Under the pieces are notes generated by a model that saw nothing but the letters and a program-made list of their open reading frames with translations, did not search any database and was not told the DNA's origin. From the NCBI GenBank assembly GCA_022750335.1, contig JAKIVX010000007.1, forward strand, positions 1 to 64,000: a DNA stretch of 64,000 nt, read 5' to 3'. Position numbers and translations under genes: made by a program. This DNA comes from Thermoplasmata archaeon (GTDB lineage: Archaea > Thermoplasmatota > Thermoplasmata > Lutacidiplasmatales > UBA184). This document shows, one piece after another, positions 38,671 to 48,213 of this stretch; position 1 is the stretch's first letter; every line of letters starts with the position of its first letter.

Positions 38671-40053
38671 ATGCCGGCTCTGTCGATCTGCATCAACACG
38701 CAGACGCCCCTCGTTCAGTTTCTGGGGACGAACCCGGGGACTTCCGCGCCGGGAAGCCCTCGGGCCGATCTGGACCTCGCCGCTCTGACGGAGGGGCGCG
38801 ATTACCGCTACTCACCGGGGGGCGTCACCCGGATGGTCTACCCGCTCGTCCGCCGGTTGATCCACGAGGGCGTGCTCCGCGAGGCCCACTGGGTGGCGCT
38901 GAACCCCCACGCCCCCCCGACCGTCCGGCTGAACGATCTCACGCTGCACAACGTCTCGATCGCGGGCGATCGAATGGCCGGCTACGGCACCGTCAAGGAG
39001 GCGATCTGGGGTCGGATCCACGAGCTCAACGGGGTCGAGGAGCACGACGAGCTGTTCTGGTCCGAGGCGTTCTCCGAGTACGCGTACTACAATCGGCGGA
39101 CGGCCGAGCTCATCCAGCAACTGGACGAGAAGTTCGATTTCGACGCGTTCTATATCCACGATTTTCAGCAACTCGCGGTCGGCCACATGCTCGGCACGCT
39201 CAAGCCGAAGATCTTCCGGTGGCACATTCCCTTCGATGCAGCCACGATCCCGGACAAGTGGCGCGCGATGCTGTCGACCTACCTCCGCAGCTACGATGTC
39301 GTCGTCGTGAGCGCCCAGAGCTACGCGAAATCCCTTCGCCAGCTCGAACCGACGGGGAAGGTGATCCGGCTCTACCCGTACATCGACCCCACCGATTACT
39401 CCCACCCGAACGCCGTCCAGGTGGAGGCGGTGAGCCGTCGGATCGGGCTCGCGCCCGAGGACCAGATCGCCCTGGTCGTCGGCCGCATGGACCCGATCAA
39501 GGGCCAAGACCTGGCCATCTCCGCGTTCGCGGCGGTCGCGGCCGACTACCCCCACCTCAAGCTCGTCCTGGTCGGCAACGGGAGCTTCTCCGGGTCGGCG
39601 TCGGGGTTGGGCCTCTCCAAGTCGGCCCGCTGGCGGACGCACCTCGAGGAGATGGTCGTGGAGGCCCGTCTCCAGGACCGCGTCCTCTTCACCGGCCACC
39701 TGGGCCAGGAGGAGCTCGACAGTCTCTACGAACGCTGTCGGTTCACGTTGCTCCCCTCGGTCCGGGAGGGGTTCGGGCTCGTGGCGGTCGAGAGCTGGAT
39801 CCACGACCGGCCGGCCATCGTCACAGAGCGGGCCGGTATCGCCGAACTGATCCGGGACGGAGTGAACGCCCTCCTGTTCGATCCGGACGAATCCGGGGCG
39901 CTCGTCCGGCAGATGAAGCGCCTCTTGGACGACCCGGGAGGGAAACTTCGGGCCCGCTTGGTGCGGAACGGGCGCACGACGGCGAGGAAGTGTTCGCTGG
40001 ACGCGGCCGAGCGGGCCGAGGGCGAGATGCTGGCCGCCGTCACGGAGGCGTAG
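38671..40053 (+). CDS. GT4-family glycosyltransferase, TreT (trehalose synthase)-like
   Basis: FDAFYIHDFQQLAVGHML...FRWHIPFDAATIP...VVGRMDPIKGQDLAI...LLPSVREGFGLVAVESWIHDRPAIVTERAGIAELI. Confidence 0.75.
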   Translation: MPALSICINTQTPLVQFLGTNPGTSAPGSPRADLDLAALTEGRDYRYSPGGVTRMVYPLVRRLIHEGVLREAHWVALNPHAPPTVRLNDLTLHNVSIAGDRMAGYGTVKEAIWGRIHELNGVEEHDELFWSEAFSEYAYYNRRTAELIQQLDEKFDFDAFYIHDFQQLAVGHMLGTLKPKIFRWHIPFDAATIPDKWRAMLSTYLRSYDVVVVSAQSYAKSLRQLEPTGKVIRLYPYIDPTDYSHPNAVQVEAVSRRIGLAPEDQIALVVGRMDPIKGQDLAISAFAAVAADYPHLKLVLVGNGSFSGSASGLGLSKSARWRTHLEEMVVEARLQDRVLFTGHLGQEELDSLYERCRFTLLPSVREGFGLVAVESWIHDRPAIVTERAGIAELIRDGVNALLFDPDESGALVRQMKRLLDDPGGKLRARLVRNGRTTARKCSLDAAERAEGEMLAAVTEA

Positions 40054-40812
40054 ATGGTCAACCTGGCGGTCCTCGGCGCGCAGCTCGCCTTCCTGGTGCC
40101 GGTCGCGGTCATCATCCTGGTCACGGTCGTGCTCGCGTGGGTGGTCGGCCTCCTGGTGGGCCGGCTCACCCAGCGCACCAGCCCGCACATGGCCGGCGCG
40201 GCGCGCCGCCTCGCGGTCATCGTGGTCGCGCTCATCGGGGGAACGCTCGCCCTCCAGGCCCTGGGGGTGAGCCCGGACATCCTCCTGCTCGTGGTGGCCC
40301 TGCTCGGGGCGACGGCGCTGATCGCGCTCCGCGACCCGCTCGGGAACTACGGCGCGAAGTACTTCTCCGACATCTACACGCCGTTCAAGGTCGGCGACAC
40401 GATCCAGGTCGGAGCCTACTCCGGCAAGGTCATCGAGATCAACCCCATGGCGACGGTCCTCCTCTCCGACAAGGAGCAGCTGATCTCGCTGCCGAACGCA
40501 GCGCTGCTCCGGGACGTGGTCACCAACACGTCGCCGCAGGCGTGGAAGGAGGTCACCGTCCCGGTCACGCTGCCCGGGAGCGTCGACCTGCCGGCGTTCG
40601 AGAGCGAGCTGCTGAAGAGCCTGTCGAAACTGCGGATGCGGCTCGACCCCCGCTTCCCCCCCGTCGTGACGACCAAGGCCCGGTCCCCCCAGTCGACCGA
40701 GCTCGCCGTGACGCTGATGCTGCGACGGCCCGAGGACCGGGATGCCATCACGTCGGAAACGAACAAGCGGCTCGGCGAGGTCCTCGAGCAGGTCCGGGGC
40801 GCCCGTCGCTAG
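40054..40812 (+). CDS. MscS-family mechanosensitive ion channel
   Basis: ALIALRDPLGNYGAKYFSDIYTPFKVGDTIQVGAYSGKVIEINPMATVLLSDKEQLISLPNAALL. Confidence 0.85.
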   Translation: MVNLAVLGAQLAFLVPVAVIILVTVVLAWVVGLLVGRLTQRTSPHMAGAARRLAVIVVALIGGTLALQALGVSPDILLLVVALLGATALIALRDPLGNYGAKYFSDIYTPFKVGDTIQVGAYSGKVIEINPMATVLLSDKEQLISLPNAALLRDVVTNTSPQAWKEVTVPVTLPGSVDLPAFESELLKSLSKLRMRLDPRFPPVVTTKARSPQSTELAVTLMLRRPEDRDAITSETNKRLGEVLEQVRGARR

Positions 40813-41543
40813 GCGTCGGCCGGTCCCACCCGGGCGCGGAGCGGGCCGGTCACGAACTCGAGCACGCCCCGGTCGAACGGCCGGCGGCAGACGTATCCGA
40901 CCACGCTCCGGACGGTCGGGATGGCATTCGCCACGGCCCCAGAGAGGGCGGCCCGGCGCAGCATCTCGATGTCGTTCTCCGCGTCGCCGATGGCCGCGTA
41001 GCCCGCCCGCGGGTCCCCGAGCAGACCCAGCGCCGTGCGGATGCCCGCGTGCTTGTCGAGGTCCGCCGGCACGACCATGAGCCGGTCGACGTTCGCCTCG
41101 ATCCGGACCGGCAACCCCGCCAGCGCGCGCCGCAGCGTGCGCCCTTGCGCCCGCGGGACGGACGCGACGACCCGCCCGAGTTCGGGCTGGAGGCTCGGGT
41201 GCGCCGCCAGGCGGCGTCGGACGGCCCGGGCCGTCCGGAGCCCCCGGACGCGCGGGGGCCGGCCGATCGGCGCCTCCACCACTGCCCCGTCCTCGGCCAC
41301 CCACCCATCCCACTCCCCGAACGGCCGGGCGAGACGCGCCAGGTCCTCGTACGGTCGTCCGGAGACGAGCAGCACCGGGAGCCCCCACGCGCGGACCTCC
41401 CGAAGGGCTCGGCGCGCGGCCTCGGTGGCCCGACCTCCTGGGCGGAGGATCGTGCGGTCGAGGTCGGTGACGAAGGCCCCCACGCGGGAAGCGCCTTCCG
41501 GGGGCGGACGAATTTTAGGGGAGGAGGTAGTACCCGACGTCAT
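40809..41543 (-). CDS. HAD-superfamily sugar-phosphate phosphatase-like
   Basis: FVTDLDRTILRPGG...LLVSGRPYEDL...AAIGDAENDIEMLRRA. Confidence 0.8.
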   Translation of the reverse strand: MTSGTTSSPKIRPPPEGASRVGAFVTDLDRTILRPGGRATEAARRALREVRAWGLPVLLVSGRPYEDLARLARPFGEWDGWVAEDGAVVEAPIGRPPRVRGLRTARAVRRRLAAHPSLQPELGRVVASVPRAQGRTLRRALAGLPVRIEANVDRLMVVPADLDKHAGIRTALGLLGDPRAGYAAIGDAENDIEMLRRAALSGAVANAIPTVRSVVGYVCRRPFDRGVLEFVTGPLRARVGPADA

Positions 41544-41632
41544 ACGGAGGGGGAATCACGTGGCCCGGCCTAGTTACGGGTTGCGCAGCAGCAGTAACCC
41601 GACGGAGAGCGCGACCGACGGGAGGGAGTCGA

Positions 41633-43534
41633 TTGACCGAGGACAATGAACCCGTGTCCAGGCAGCCGCCCGCCGCGCTGCCGCGAGAGGCGGCGGCGGG
41701 GCGGGGCCCGGCCCCCGACCGTGGGCCCGACCCCCGCGAGCCCGAACCGAGCATCTACGACTACGGGCTGATCGGGAACGAGAAGACCGGGGCGCTCATC
41801 TCGCGCTTCGGATCCGTCGACTGGGCCTGCCTCCCCCGGTTCGATAGTCCGAGCGTCTTCGGCCGACTCTTGGACCGCGACCGAGGGGGTTTCCACCAGG
41901 TCGCGCCGCGCGATCGGTACGTCTCGCACCAGCTGTACGTTCCGGGAACGAACCTCCTCACGACGTTCTTCGAGCTACGGCGGGGGATCAGCCTCATCCT
42001 GACCGACTTCATGCCGATGGGTCCGCCCGGCTCCTCCATGGGGGGCGACCCCCGGATCGTGCGTCGCCTGGTGGCGAAGGGGGGCCCGATCGACGTCACG
42101 GTCGAGGCGGTTCCGCGCTTCACGTATGGCGAATTCGTTCCCGACTGGTCGACGTCCGAGGGTACCGCCGCCGCCCGCCACGACGGGGACCGGGTGTCGT
42201 TCGCCGCGCCCTGGGCATGGACGACCGAGGGGGCGGGGGTGCGGGCGTCCGGACGCGTCGACCCCGGCACCCCCGCCTTCCTCCAAGTGCGCTGGGGCGA
42301 CCCTCCGCCGGCAGAACCGTCACCGGCCACGCTGCTCGCGGTGACGGACGCGTACTGGCGCGGCTGGGTCTCGCCGGTCGACGCGCCGCTGCGTCGGGTC
42401 GCCGCCCGGTGGCATCCCTGGGTCGAGCGCTCCGAACTGGTCCTCAAGCTGCTCTCCTACGCCGATTCGGGGGTGTTCGTCGCGGCCCCGACCACGTCCC
42501 TCCCCGAGTGGCCCGGCGGCCCGCGCAACTGGGACTACCGGTTTGTCTGGATCCGGGACGCCGCATTCACGGCCCAGGTATTCCTCCTGCTCGGTCATCT
42601 GAACGAGGCCCGCGCCTACGTCGGCTGGGCGCTCGACCGGGCCGCCGAGCTCCGCGACGGGGACGAACTTCGTACGGTCTACACGGTCGACGGGTTGCCT
42701 CCACCGGACGAGCGCGAGCTCTCCCACCTCGAGGGGTACCGCGGGTCGCGCCCGGTCCGTGTGGGGAACGCGGCCGCGGACCAACGCCAACTCGACATCT
42801 ACGGCGAGATCCTCGATTCCGCCACGCTCTTGGAGCCGGTGGACCCGGCGTTCGTGCGGGACCGGTGGCCGCTCATCGAGCGACTGGCCCAGCGCGCCGT
42901 CGACCTGTGGGCCCGGCCGGATAGCGGGATCTGGGAGTTCCGCACCCGGCCGGCGCAGTATGTCCACTCGAAGTTGATGTGCTGGGTCGCGCTCGACCGG
43001 GCGGTCCAGCTCGCGGAGGCGTTCGGGAAGACCGACCCGGTCGACCGGTGGCGGCGCGTGGCCGACGAGATCCGGGCGACCATCCTCTCGCGCGGGTACG
43101 ACGACTCCCTCGGCGCGTTCGTCCAGGCGTTCGACCGACCGGTCGTGGACGCGAGCGCCCTGCGGATCTCCCTAGACGGCCTGCTCCCGGCTAACGACCC
43201 CCGGGTCCTCAGCACCCTGGCCGCGGTCGAGCGGAGCCTCTGCCGCGGGGCGTTCGTCCAGCGGTACGCGAGCGACGACGGACTCGCCGGTCCCGAAGGC
43301 GCGTTCCTGCTGTGCTCCTTCTGGCGGGTCGAGTCCCTCGCGCGGAGCGGCCAGATGGATCGGGCGCTCGAGTATTGGCGAGCGCTCCTCGATGCGGCCG
43401 GTCCGCTGCTTCTCTTCTCGGAGCAGTTCGATCCGGTGGCCCAGCAGCCCCTCGGGAACTACCCTCAGGCGTTCACCCATATCGGGGTGCTCCGAGCGGC
43501 CTTCGCCCTGGGACTGATGTCGAGCGAGCGCTGA
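41633..43534 (+). CDS. GH15 glycoside hydrolase (glucoamylase/trehalase-like)
   Basis: YGLIGNEKTGALISRFGSVDWACLPRFDSPSVF, GGPRNWDYRFVWIRDAAFT, SLCRGAFVQRYASDDGLAGPEGAFLLCSFW. Confidence 0.9.
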   Translation: MTEDNEPVSRQPPAALPREAAAGRGPAPDRGPDPREPEPSIYDYGLIGNEKTGALISRFGSVDWACLPRFDSPSVFGRLLDRDRGGFHQVAPRDRYVSHQLYVPGTNLLTTFFELRRGISLILTDFMPMGPPGSSMGGDPRIVRRLVAKGGPIDVTVEAVPRFTYGEFVPDWSTSEGTAAARHDGDRVSFAAPWAWTTEGAGVRASGRVDPGTPAFLQVRWGDPPPAEPSPATLLAVTDAYWRGWVSPVDAPLRRVAARWHPWVERSELVLKLLSYADSGVFVAAPTTSLPEWPGGPRNWDYRFVWIRDAAFTAQVFLLLGHLNEARAYVGWALDRAAELRDGDELRTVYTVDGLPPPDERELSHLEGYRGSRPVRVGNAAADQRQLDIYGEILDSATLLEPVDPAFVRDRWPLIERLAQRAVDLWARPDSGIWEFRTRPAQYVHSKLMCWVALDRAVQLAEAFGKTDPVDRWRRVADEIRATILSRGYDDSLGAFVQAFDRPVVDASALRISLDGLLPANDPRVLSTLAAVERSLCRGAFVQRYASDDGLAGPEGAFLLCSFWRVESLARSGQMDRALEYWRALLDAAGPLLLFSEQFDPVAQQPLGNYPQAFTHIGVLRAAFALGLMSSER

Positions 43535-43671
43535 GTCCGGCGCCCTTCCATTCGGCGCGGCGGACTCGGCACGGACTTCCGGGGCGGTGCCGCCCCAACC
43601 GTAGGGCCTGTCGCGCCCGGTACCTCCCACGTCCGGCCGTACGGAGTCTCGAACGATAGGTTTCAGGAGGG

Positions 43672-43756
43672 TGCGGGGAGAGGGACTTGAACCGCCGAAC
43701 CCCTACGGGACCAGACCCTGAATCTGGCGCCTTTGGCCAAACTTGGCAATCCCCGC
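43672..43756 (-). tRNA. tRNA-Leu(CAG), copy 1
   Basis: GCGGGGATTGCCAAG...CCAGA TTCAGGG TCTGG...GGCGGTTCAAGTCCCTC TCCCCGC A; class II; one C:C mismatch in T stem. Confidence 0.85.
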
Positions 43757-44770
43757 GCGCGGCGGCGTGCGCCCGGACCATTAAGAGCCTGAGGCTCCGG
43801 GGCCCTGCGCCGACTGGACGATAAGTGCCCCCCCGGGATTGCGGGCACCATGGTGGAGCGCTCGGAGACACCGTCGCAGGCGCTCCGCCGCGTGAACGCC
43901 CTGGAGCGACGCCTCGCGCCGCTCGACCGGGCCATCCTCGAGGTGGAGTGGCGGCAAGCGAGCGGTCGGGCGACGCGGGGCGCCGCGTCGTTGCAGCGCC
44001 GACGCCTCGCCCTGCTGGCGGAACCGGGCCTCGCACGGCGACTTCGGTCTGCGACGCGCGAGCTCGCCCGGCCGTCCCAGCGGCGACGCGCGGAGCTGTT
44101 GCTCCGGACGACGGTGGAGGTCCAGGTCGAACAAGGGCCGGAGATCGTGCGCCTCCGCGACCCGCTCGTACGCCGGATCTCCGCCTTCCATCCGAGATGG
44201 AAGGGTCGCCGGAGCAGCCGTGGCGCGCTCCGTCAGATTCAGCGATCGAACTCGGACCGCGTGCATCGGGAGTCTGCCTGGCGAGGCGAAGAGCCCCTCT
44301 TCCGACCGATGGAGTCCGCGTTGGGCAACTCGTCGCGCTCCGAAACTCCCGAGCCCGGGAGTTCGGGTTCCGGTCGTTTCCCGAGTACCGGCTCGCGACG
44401 GAGGGTTTGTCGGTCGCCCGGTTACGGGAGCTCATGGAGGCCGCGACCCGCTGGGTTCCGGACGAGATGGGCCGTGCGCGCGAGGAGTTCGAGGACGCCA
44501 CAGGCGAGCGCGGCTGGTACCCCTGGGACGCCCTCTACGCCCAGCAGCTCCGGGCGCCGATGCCCGAGACCTCGTTCCCGGGCCACGGCATGCTGCCGGC
44601 CGTCCTTCGCGGGGTCCGGGCGTGGGGGATTCCATCCTCCCTGCTCCGGTTCCGCGTCGACTACCACGACCTTCCTGCCGGCGGGATCTCGCTCGCACCA
44701 GACCCACCGCGCGACGTGCGGGTCGTCGTCCATCCCGAAGGGGGGTGGGAGCGGTACGGGATCCTGTTTC
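43672..44770 (+). repeat. 1.1 kb direct repeat, copy 1
   Basis: Matches 53661-54759; starts at tRNA-Leu discriminator base. Confidence 0.85.
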
Positions 44771-44940
44771 GCGATCGCGCCGCGATCGGTGGACGGTCGC
44801 CGATGCGCCGCGGCATCCCTGGGCCGCCGGGGGGAAACCGATCGGTCGGCTTGCGGGCGCGTCCGGGGGCCGAATCTCGCGTCGGTTTGCCCCGAAGGTT
44901 GGGGGCGGCCGTACGCGGCCGTCGGATCGAGTAACCGACG
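43850..44940 (+). pseudogene. truncated, frameshifted copy of the 53838 metallopeptidase gene
   Basis: Near-identical to 53838-54759; single-base deletion near 44325 (TTGGGCAACTCG vs TTGGCGGGACTCG); homology stops at GILF just before HEVGH. Confidence 0.85.
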
Positions 44941-45004
44941 GGTGACCCCCTCCACCCGGGGGTTATGTACGATGAAAACGAACCGTTCCTTCGAGGAGGG
45001 GAAG

Positions 45005-45250
45005 ATGGCAGAATTGTGTGCCCTGTGCCAAGCGGAGTTCGCCTCCCCGGCGGAACTGGTTGCGCACACCCACAAGGTCCATGGCGCGGATCGGCCCGCC
45101 GGCTCGGAAATACCCAACGCCCCTGAAGAGACCGGATCCTTCCGATGCGGACTGTGCGGCGCCGTGTTCTCGCGACCGTCCGAGTTGGCGAGGCACAACA
45201 TGGTCCCCCACTCTCCCGCCGGGCCGCCTGCGGAGCCGACGGCTGCCTGA
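45005..45250 (+). CDS. small protein with two C2H2 zinc fingers
   Basis: CALCQAEFASPAELVAHTHKVH and CGLCGAVFSRPSELARHNMVPH; SD-like gaggagg upstream. Confidence 0.8.
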   Translation: MAELCALCQAEFASPAELVAHTHKVHGADRPAGSEIPNAPEETGSFRCGLCGAVFSRPSELARHNMVPHSPAGPPAEPTAA

Positions 45251-45450
45251 GAGAGGGCTCCGTCGCTCGACCCCCGCGCGTGCTGCGCGGGACCCGTCCT
45301 TCGTTCGACCGGCAGACGAAACAGGGCGGACCCGGGGAATGCGGGTCGTCCTCGCCTTGGCGCGTCCCGCGGCGAGGGTTCGAACGCGACAACGGTGAGG
45401 GACGGCCGGAGCTCGGACCTTCGCCGGTCGCACCCGGGGAACTCCCCCGG

Positions 45451-45669
45451 TCAAAGGAGGGCCATTCCGCCAAATGCGAAGAGGTACAGGCCCACGGCGA
45501 TGGCCACCACCCCAACGACCACGAGGACCCAATGAACCAACGCTGCGGCGATCAGCGCCACTACTCCGCCGACCAGGAGGAGGAGGGCGAGGGAATAACC
45601 GTAGGGAGCGCCATCGGACGGACGAGGGCCGCGCCCTACATCACGGGTAAGTTCCCGATTCGTTACCAC
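45451..45669 (-). CDS. small membrane protein
   Basis: Two hydrophobic segments in 72 aa ORF. Confidence 0.5.
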   Translation of the reverse strand: MVTNRELTRDVGRGPRPSDGAPYGYSLALLLLVGGVVALIAAALVHWVLVVVGVVAIAVGLYLFAFGGMALL

Positions 45670-45727
45670 CTATCCCTAGTCGGGTCCGCCGAGGACTTCC
45701 CGGGGTCCGCGCGGAGCGTTTATCTCA

Positions 45728-47713
45728 ATGCTCGTGAGTTCCGAGTCCGTGACGCAATCCCGGCGGCGTCTTGCCGCCATCATGTTCACCGACATGGTCG
45801 GCTACTCCGCCCTCGCCCAGGCGGACGAGGCGTCGGCGCTGGCACTGCTCGACCGGCACAACCGGCTGCTACGGCCCGTCTTCGCCCGATTCCACGGACG
45901 GGAAGTGAAGACCGTCGGCGACGCCTTCCTGATCGAGTTCGACAGCGCGCTCGACGCGACGCAGTGCGCGCTCGAGGTCCAGCGCTCCCTCTACGACTTC
46001 AACCTCGCGGCCCCGCCGGCGGCGAGGATCCAGGTCCGCATCGGGATCCACGTGGGGGACGTCGTTCCGTCGGGCAACGACGTGCTGGGGGACGCGGTGA
46101 ACATCGCCTCGCGCATCGAGCCGTTGGCCGACCCGGGCGGGATCTGTCTCACGCAACAGGTCTACGACCAGGTCGAGAACAAGGTCGCCGTTCCGATGGT
46201 GAAGATGCCGGCCGTTGCTCTCAAGAACATCCGGCTCCCGATGAACGTGTACCGGGTCATCGGACCATGGGAGGCGCCGGCGCCGGAGGTCCGGGTCACG
46301 CGCCTCCGGAGCGGCCACCACCTCGCCGTCCTCCCGATGGCCAACATCAGTCCGGACCCGAACGACGGGTACTTCGCGGACGGCCTCACCGAGGAGTTGA
46401 TCGCCGTCCTCTCCCAGGTGCGCGACCTGAGCGTCATCGCTCGTACGTCGGTGACCCCGTACAAGGCGACGTCGAAATCCGTGGCCCAGGTCGGGGCCGA
46501 GTTGGGCGTCGATACCGTGCTCGAGGGGAGCGTGCGGAAGGCGGGGAACCGGATCCGGATCACGCTGCAGCTCATCGACGTCGCGACGCAGGGGCACATC
46601 TGGGCGAACAGCTACAACCGGGAGCTGGACGACGTATTCGCGGTCCAGACCGACGTCGCGGAGCGGACGGCGGAGGCGCTCCGACTTGAGCTGTCGAAGG
46701 CGGAACAGGCCAACGTCACCCGGCGTCCCACCGCCAACGCCGCCGCCTACGACCAGTACCTGCGGGGCCTCGTGGCTACGAATAACGTCACGGCGCTCCG
46801 GCTCGAGGAGGCCGTCCGCGCGTTCGAGCGGGCGACGACCTTGGACCCGACGTTCGCCGAGGCGTACGCCGCCTGGGCCAACGTCTACGTCATGGCGGCG
46901 GGGGACTTTGTATCGATGCCGAAGGTGATGCCCCGCGCCCGGGAGCTCGCCGACCGGGCGCTCGCGCTCGACCCCGAATCGTCCGACGCGCACTCGGCGC
47001 TCGCCAACATTGCCTTCCAGTTCGACCACGACTGGGCCCTCGCCGAACGGGAATTCGAGCGAGCGATCGCCCTCAACCCGAGCAACCTCATGGCCCACCG
47101 GTTCTTCGGTCTCATGCTGGTCGCGCTCGAGCGGTTCGAGGAGGCTCGGGAGGTCATCCAGCGCACTATTCGACTCGACCCCGGCGGAAACCATCAGATG
47201 ATGCTCGCCTGGGCCGAACTCGACGTCGGCCACATCGAGGTCGCGATCGAGATGATCGAACAGCTCCCGCACCGCAATTCCGCGGACGTGCACCACCGAA
47301 TCTTCCTCGGCCTCGCGTATCTCGCCGCTGGGCGACGGGCGGATGCACTCCGGGAGGCCTCGACTCCGATCGGGGACGCGGACGACGATCTCCGATTCGA
47401 CCACGCGCTGCTGAACGCCCTGCTCGGCCGCCCCTCGGGGGCCCGCGCGGTCGCGGAAGAGGTGGAACGCGGTGCCTGGAAGACCTACTTGTCCGGGACG
47501 CACCTCGCCATGGCGTACTCGGTCCTCGGAGAGAAGGACCGGGCGCTCGCGCTCCTCGAAAAGGACTTTCGGGACGGCGAACGGGTGCTGTGGCTATGGT
47601 ACCGGGGCCTCTTCTTCGACCCCATCCGGGACGACCCGCGTTTCCTCGCGCTCCTCCGGCAGTACGGCCTGCCGACTCACGGCGTGAACCGGATAACCCC
47701 GCGGACGGACTGA
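45728..47713 (+). CDS. class III adenylate/guanylate cyclase fused to TolB-like domain and TPR repeats
   Basis: AAIMFTDMVGYSALAQ, VKTVGDAFLIEF, GIHVGDVV, LGDAVNIASRIE; DGLTEELIAVLSQVRDLSVIARTSV...YNRELDDVFAVQ; C-terminal TPRs. Confidence 0.92.
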   Translation: MLVSSESVTQSRRRLAAIMFTDMVGYSALAQADEASALALLDRHNRLLRPVFARFHGREVKTVGDAFLIEFDSALDATQCALEVQRSLYDFNLAAPPAARIQVRIGIHVGDVVPSGNDVLGDAVNIASRIEPLADPGGICLTQQVYDQVENKVAVPMVKMPAVALKNIRLPMNVYRVIGPWEAPAPEVRVTRLRSGHHLAVLPMANISPDPNDGYFADGLTEELIAVLSQVRDLSVIARTSVTPYKATSKSVAQVGAELGVDTVLEGSVRKAGNRIRITLQLIDVATQGHIWANSYNRELDDVFAVQTDVAERTAEALRLELSKAEQANVTRRPTANAAAYDQYLRGLVATNNVTALRLEEAVRAFERATTLDPTFAEAYAAWANVYVMAAGDFVSMPKVMPRARELADRALALDPESSDAHSALANIAFQFDHDWALAEREFERAIALNPSNLMAHRFFGLMLVALERFEEAREVIQRTIRLDPGGNHQMMLAWAELDVGHIEVAIEMIEQLPHRNSADVHHRIFLGLAYLAAGRRADALREASTPIGDADDDLRFDHALLNALLGRPSGARAVAEEVERGAWKTYLSGTHLAMAYSVLGEKDRALALLEKDFRDGERVLWLWYRGLFFDPIRDDPRFLALLRQYGLPTHGVNRITPRTD

Positions 47714-47745
47714 GGGGGACCTCGGTCGCCCGCCCGGCCCATCGG

Positions 47746-48213
47746 TCACCAGTCGTACGGCGACCGAAGGTCGTGCCCGTTCTCGAGGACGGACTTGAGG
47801 TTCATCTGGAAGTAGGTCCACCCGCGGATAGCCCCGTCGTAGAGGTCGACCCAGGCCCCGTGCTTCCGGAATCCGGAGTGGGTGAAGGTGAGAACGCTCC
47901 CACCCTCCCGGGGTTCGACCGACAGGCGCAGCGTGGTCCGGGGGAGCCGCTCATGGCCGGGCCACTGCCACGTGAGGGTGAGGCGTTTTCCGCGAACGAA
48001 TTCGAGCACCGTTCCGGTGTGGGTCGGACCGTCCTCCCAGCTGAACGCATACGTGCCGCCCTTGCGCGGGGTGAGGGACGCTCGGTCCATGAACCATCGC
48101 GTCATGAGCTCGGGTTCGGTGATCGCCCGGAACACCTGCTTCGTCGAGGCATGGATGAAGATCGGGCTCCGGATCGTTCGGGTCGTCCGTGGGGCCATGC
48201 CGGGCCGACTCAC
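47746..48213 (-). CDS. SRPBCC/AHSA1 domain protein
   Basis: SPIFIHASTKQVFRAITEPELMTRWFMD...GGTYAFSWEDGP...GWTYFQMNLKSVLENG. Confidence 0.8.
   Translation of the reverse strand: MSRPGMAPRTTRTIRSPIFIHASTKQVFRAITEPELMTRWFMDRASLTPRKGGTYAFSWEDGPTHTGTVLEFVRGKRLTLTWQWPGHERLPRTTLRLSVEPREGGSVLTFTHSGFRKHGAWVDLYDGAIRGWTYFQMNLKSVLENGHDLRSPYDW

Noticed and set aside
38812-41388. 858-aa minus ORF
   Set aside because: Antisense to GT4 and MscS genes, out of frame with the HAD gene; artefact.
31507-45250. C2H2 fingers as sign of eukaryotic contamination
   Set aside because: They are short intronless ORFs among archaeal genes with archaeal promoters, so native small proteins are more likely.
45869-47503. 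544-aa minus ORF
   Set aside because: Antisense to the cyclase-TPR gene whose catalytic motifs are clear.
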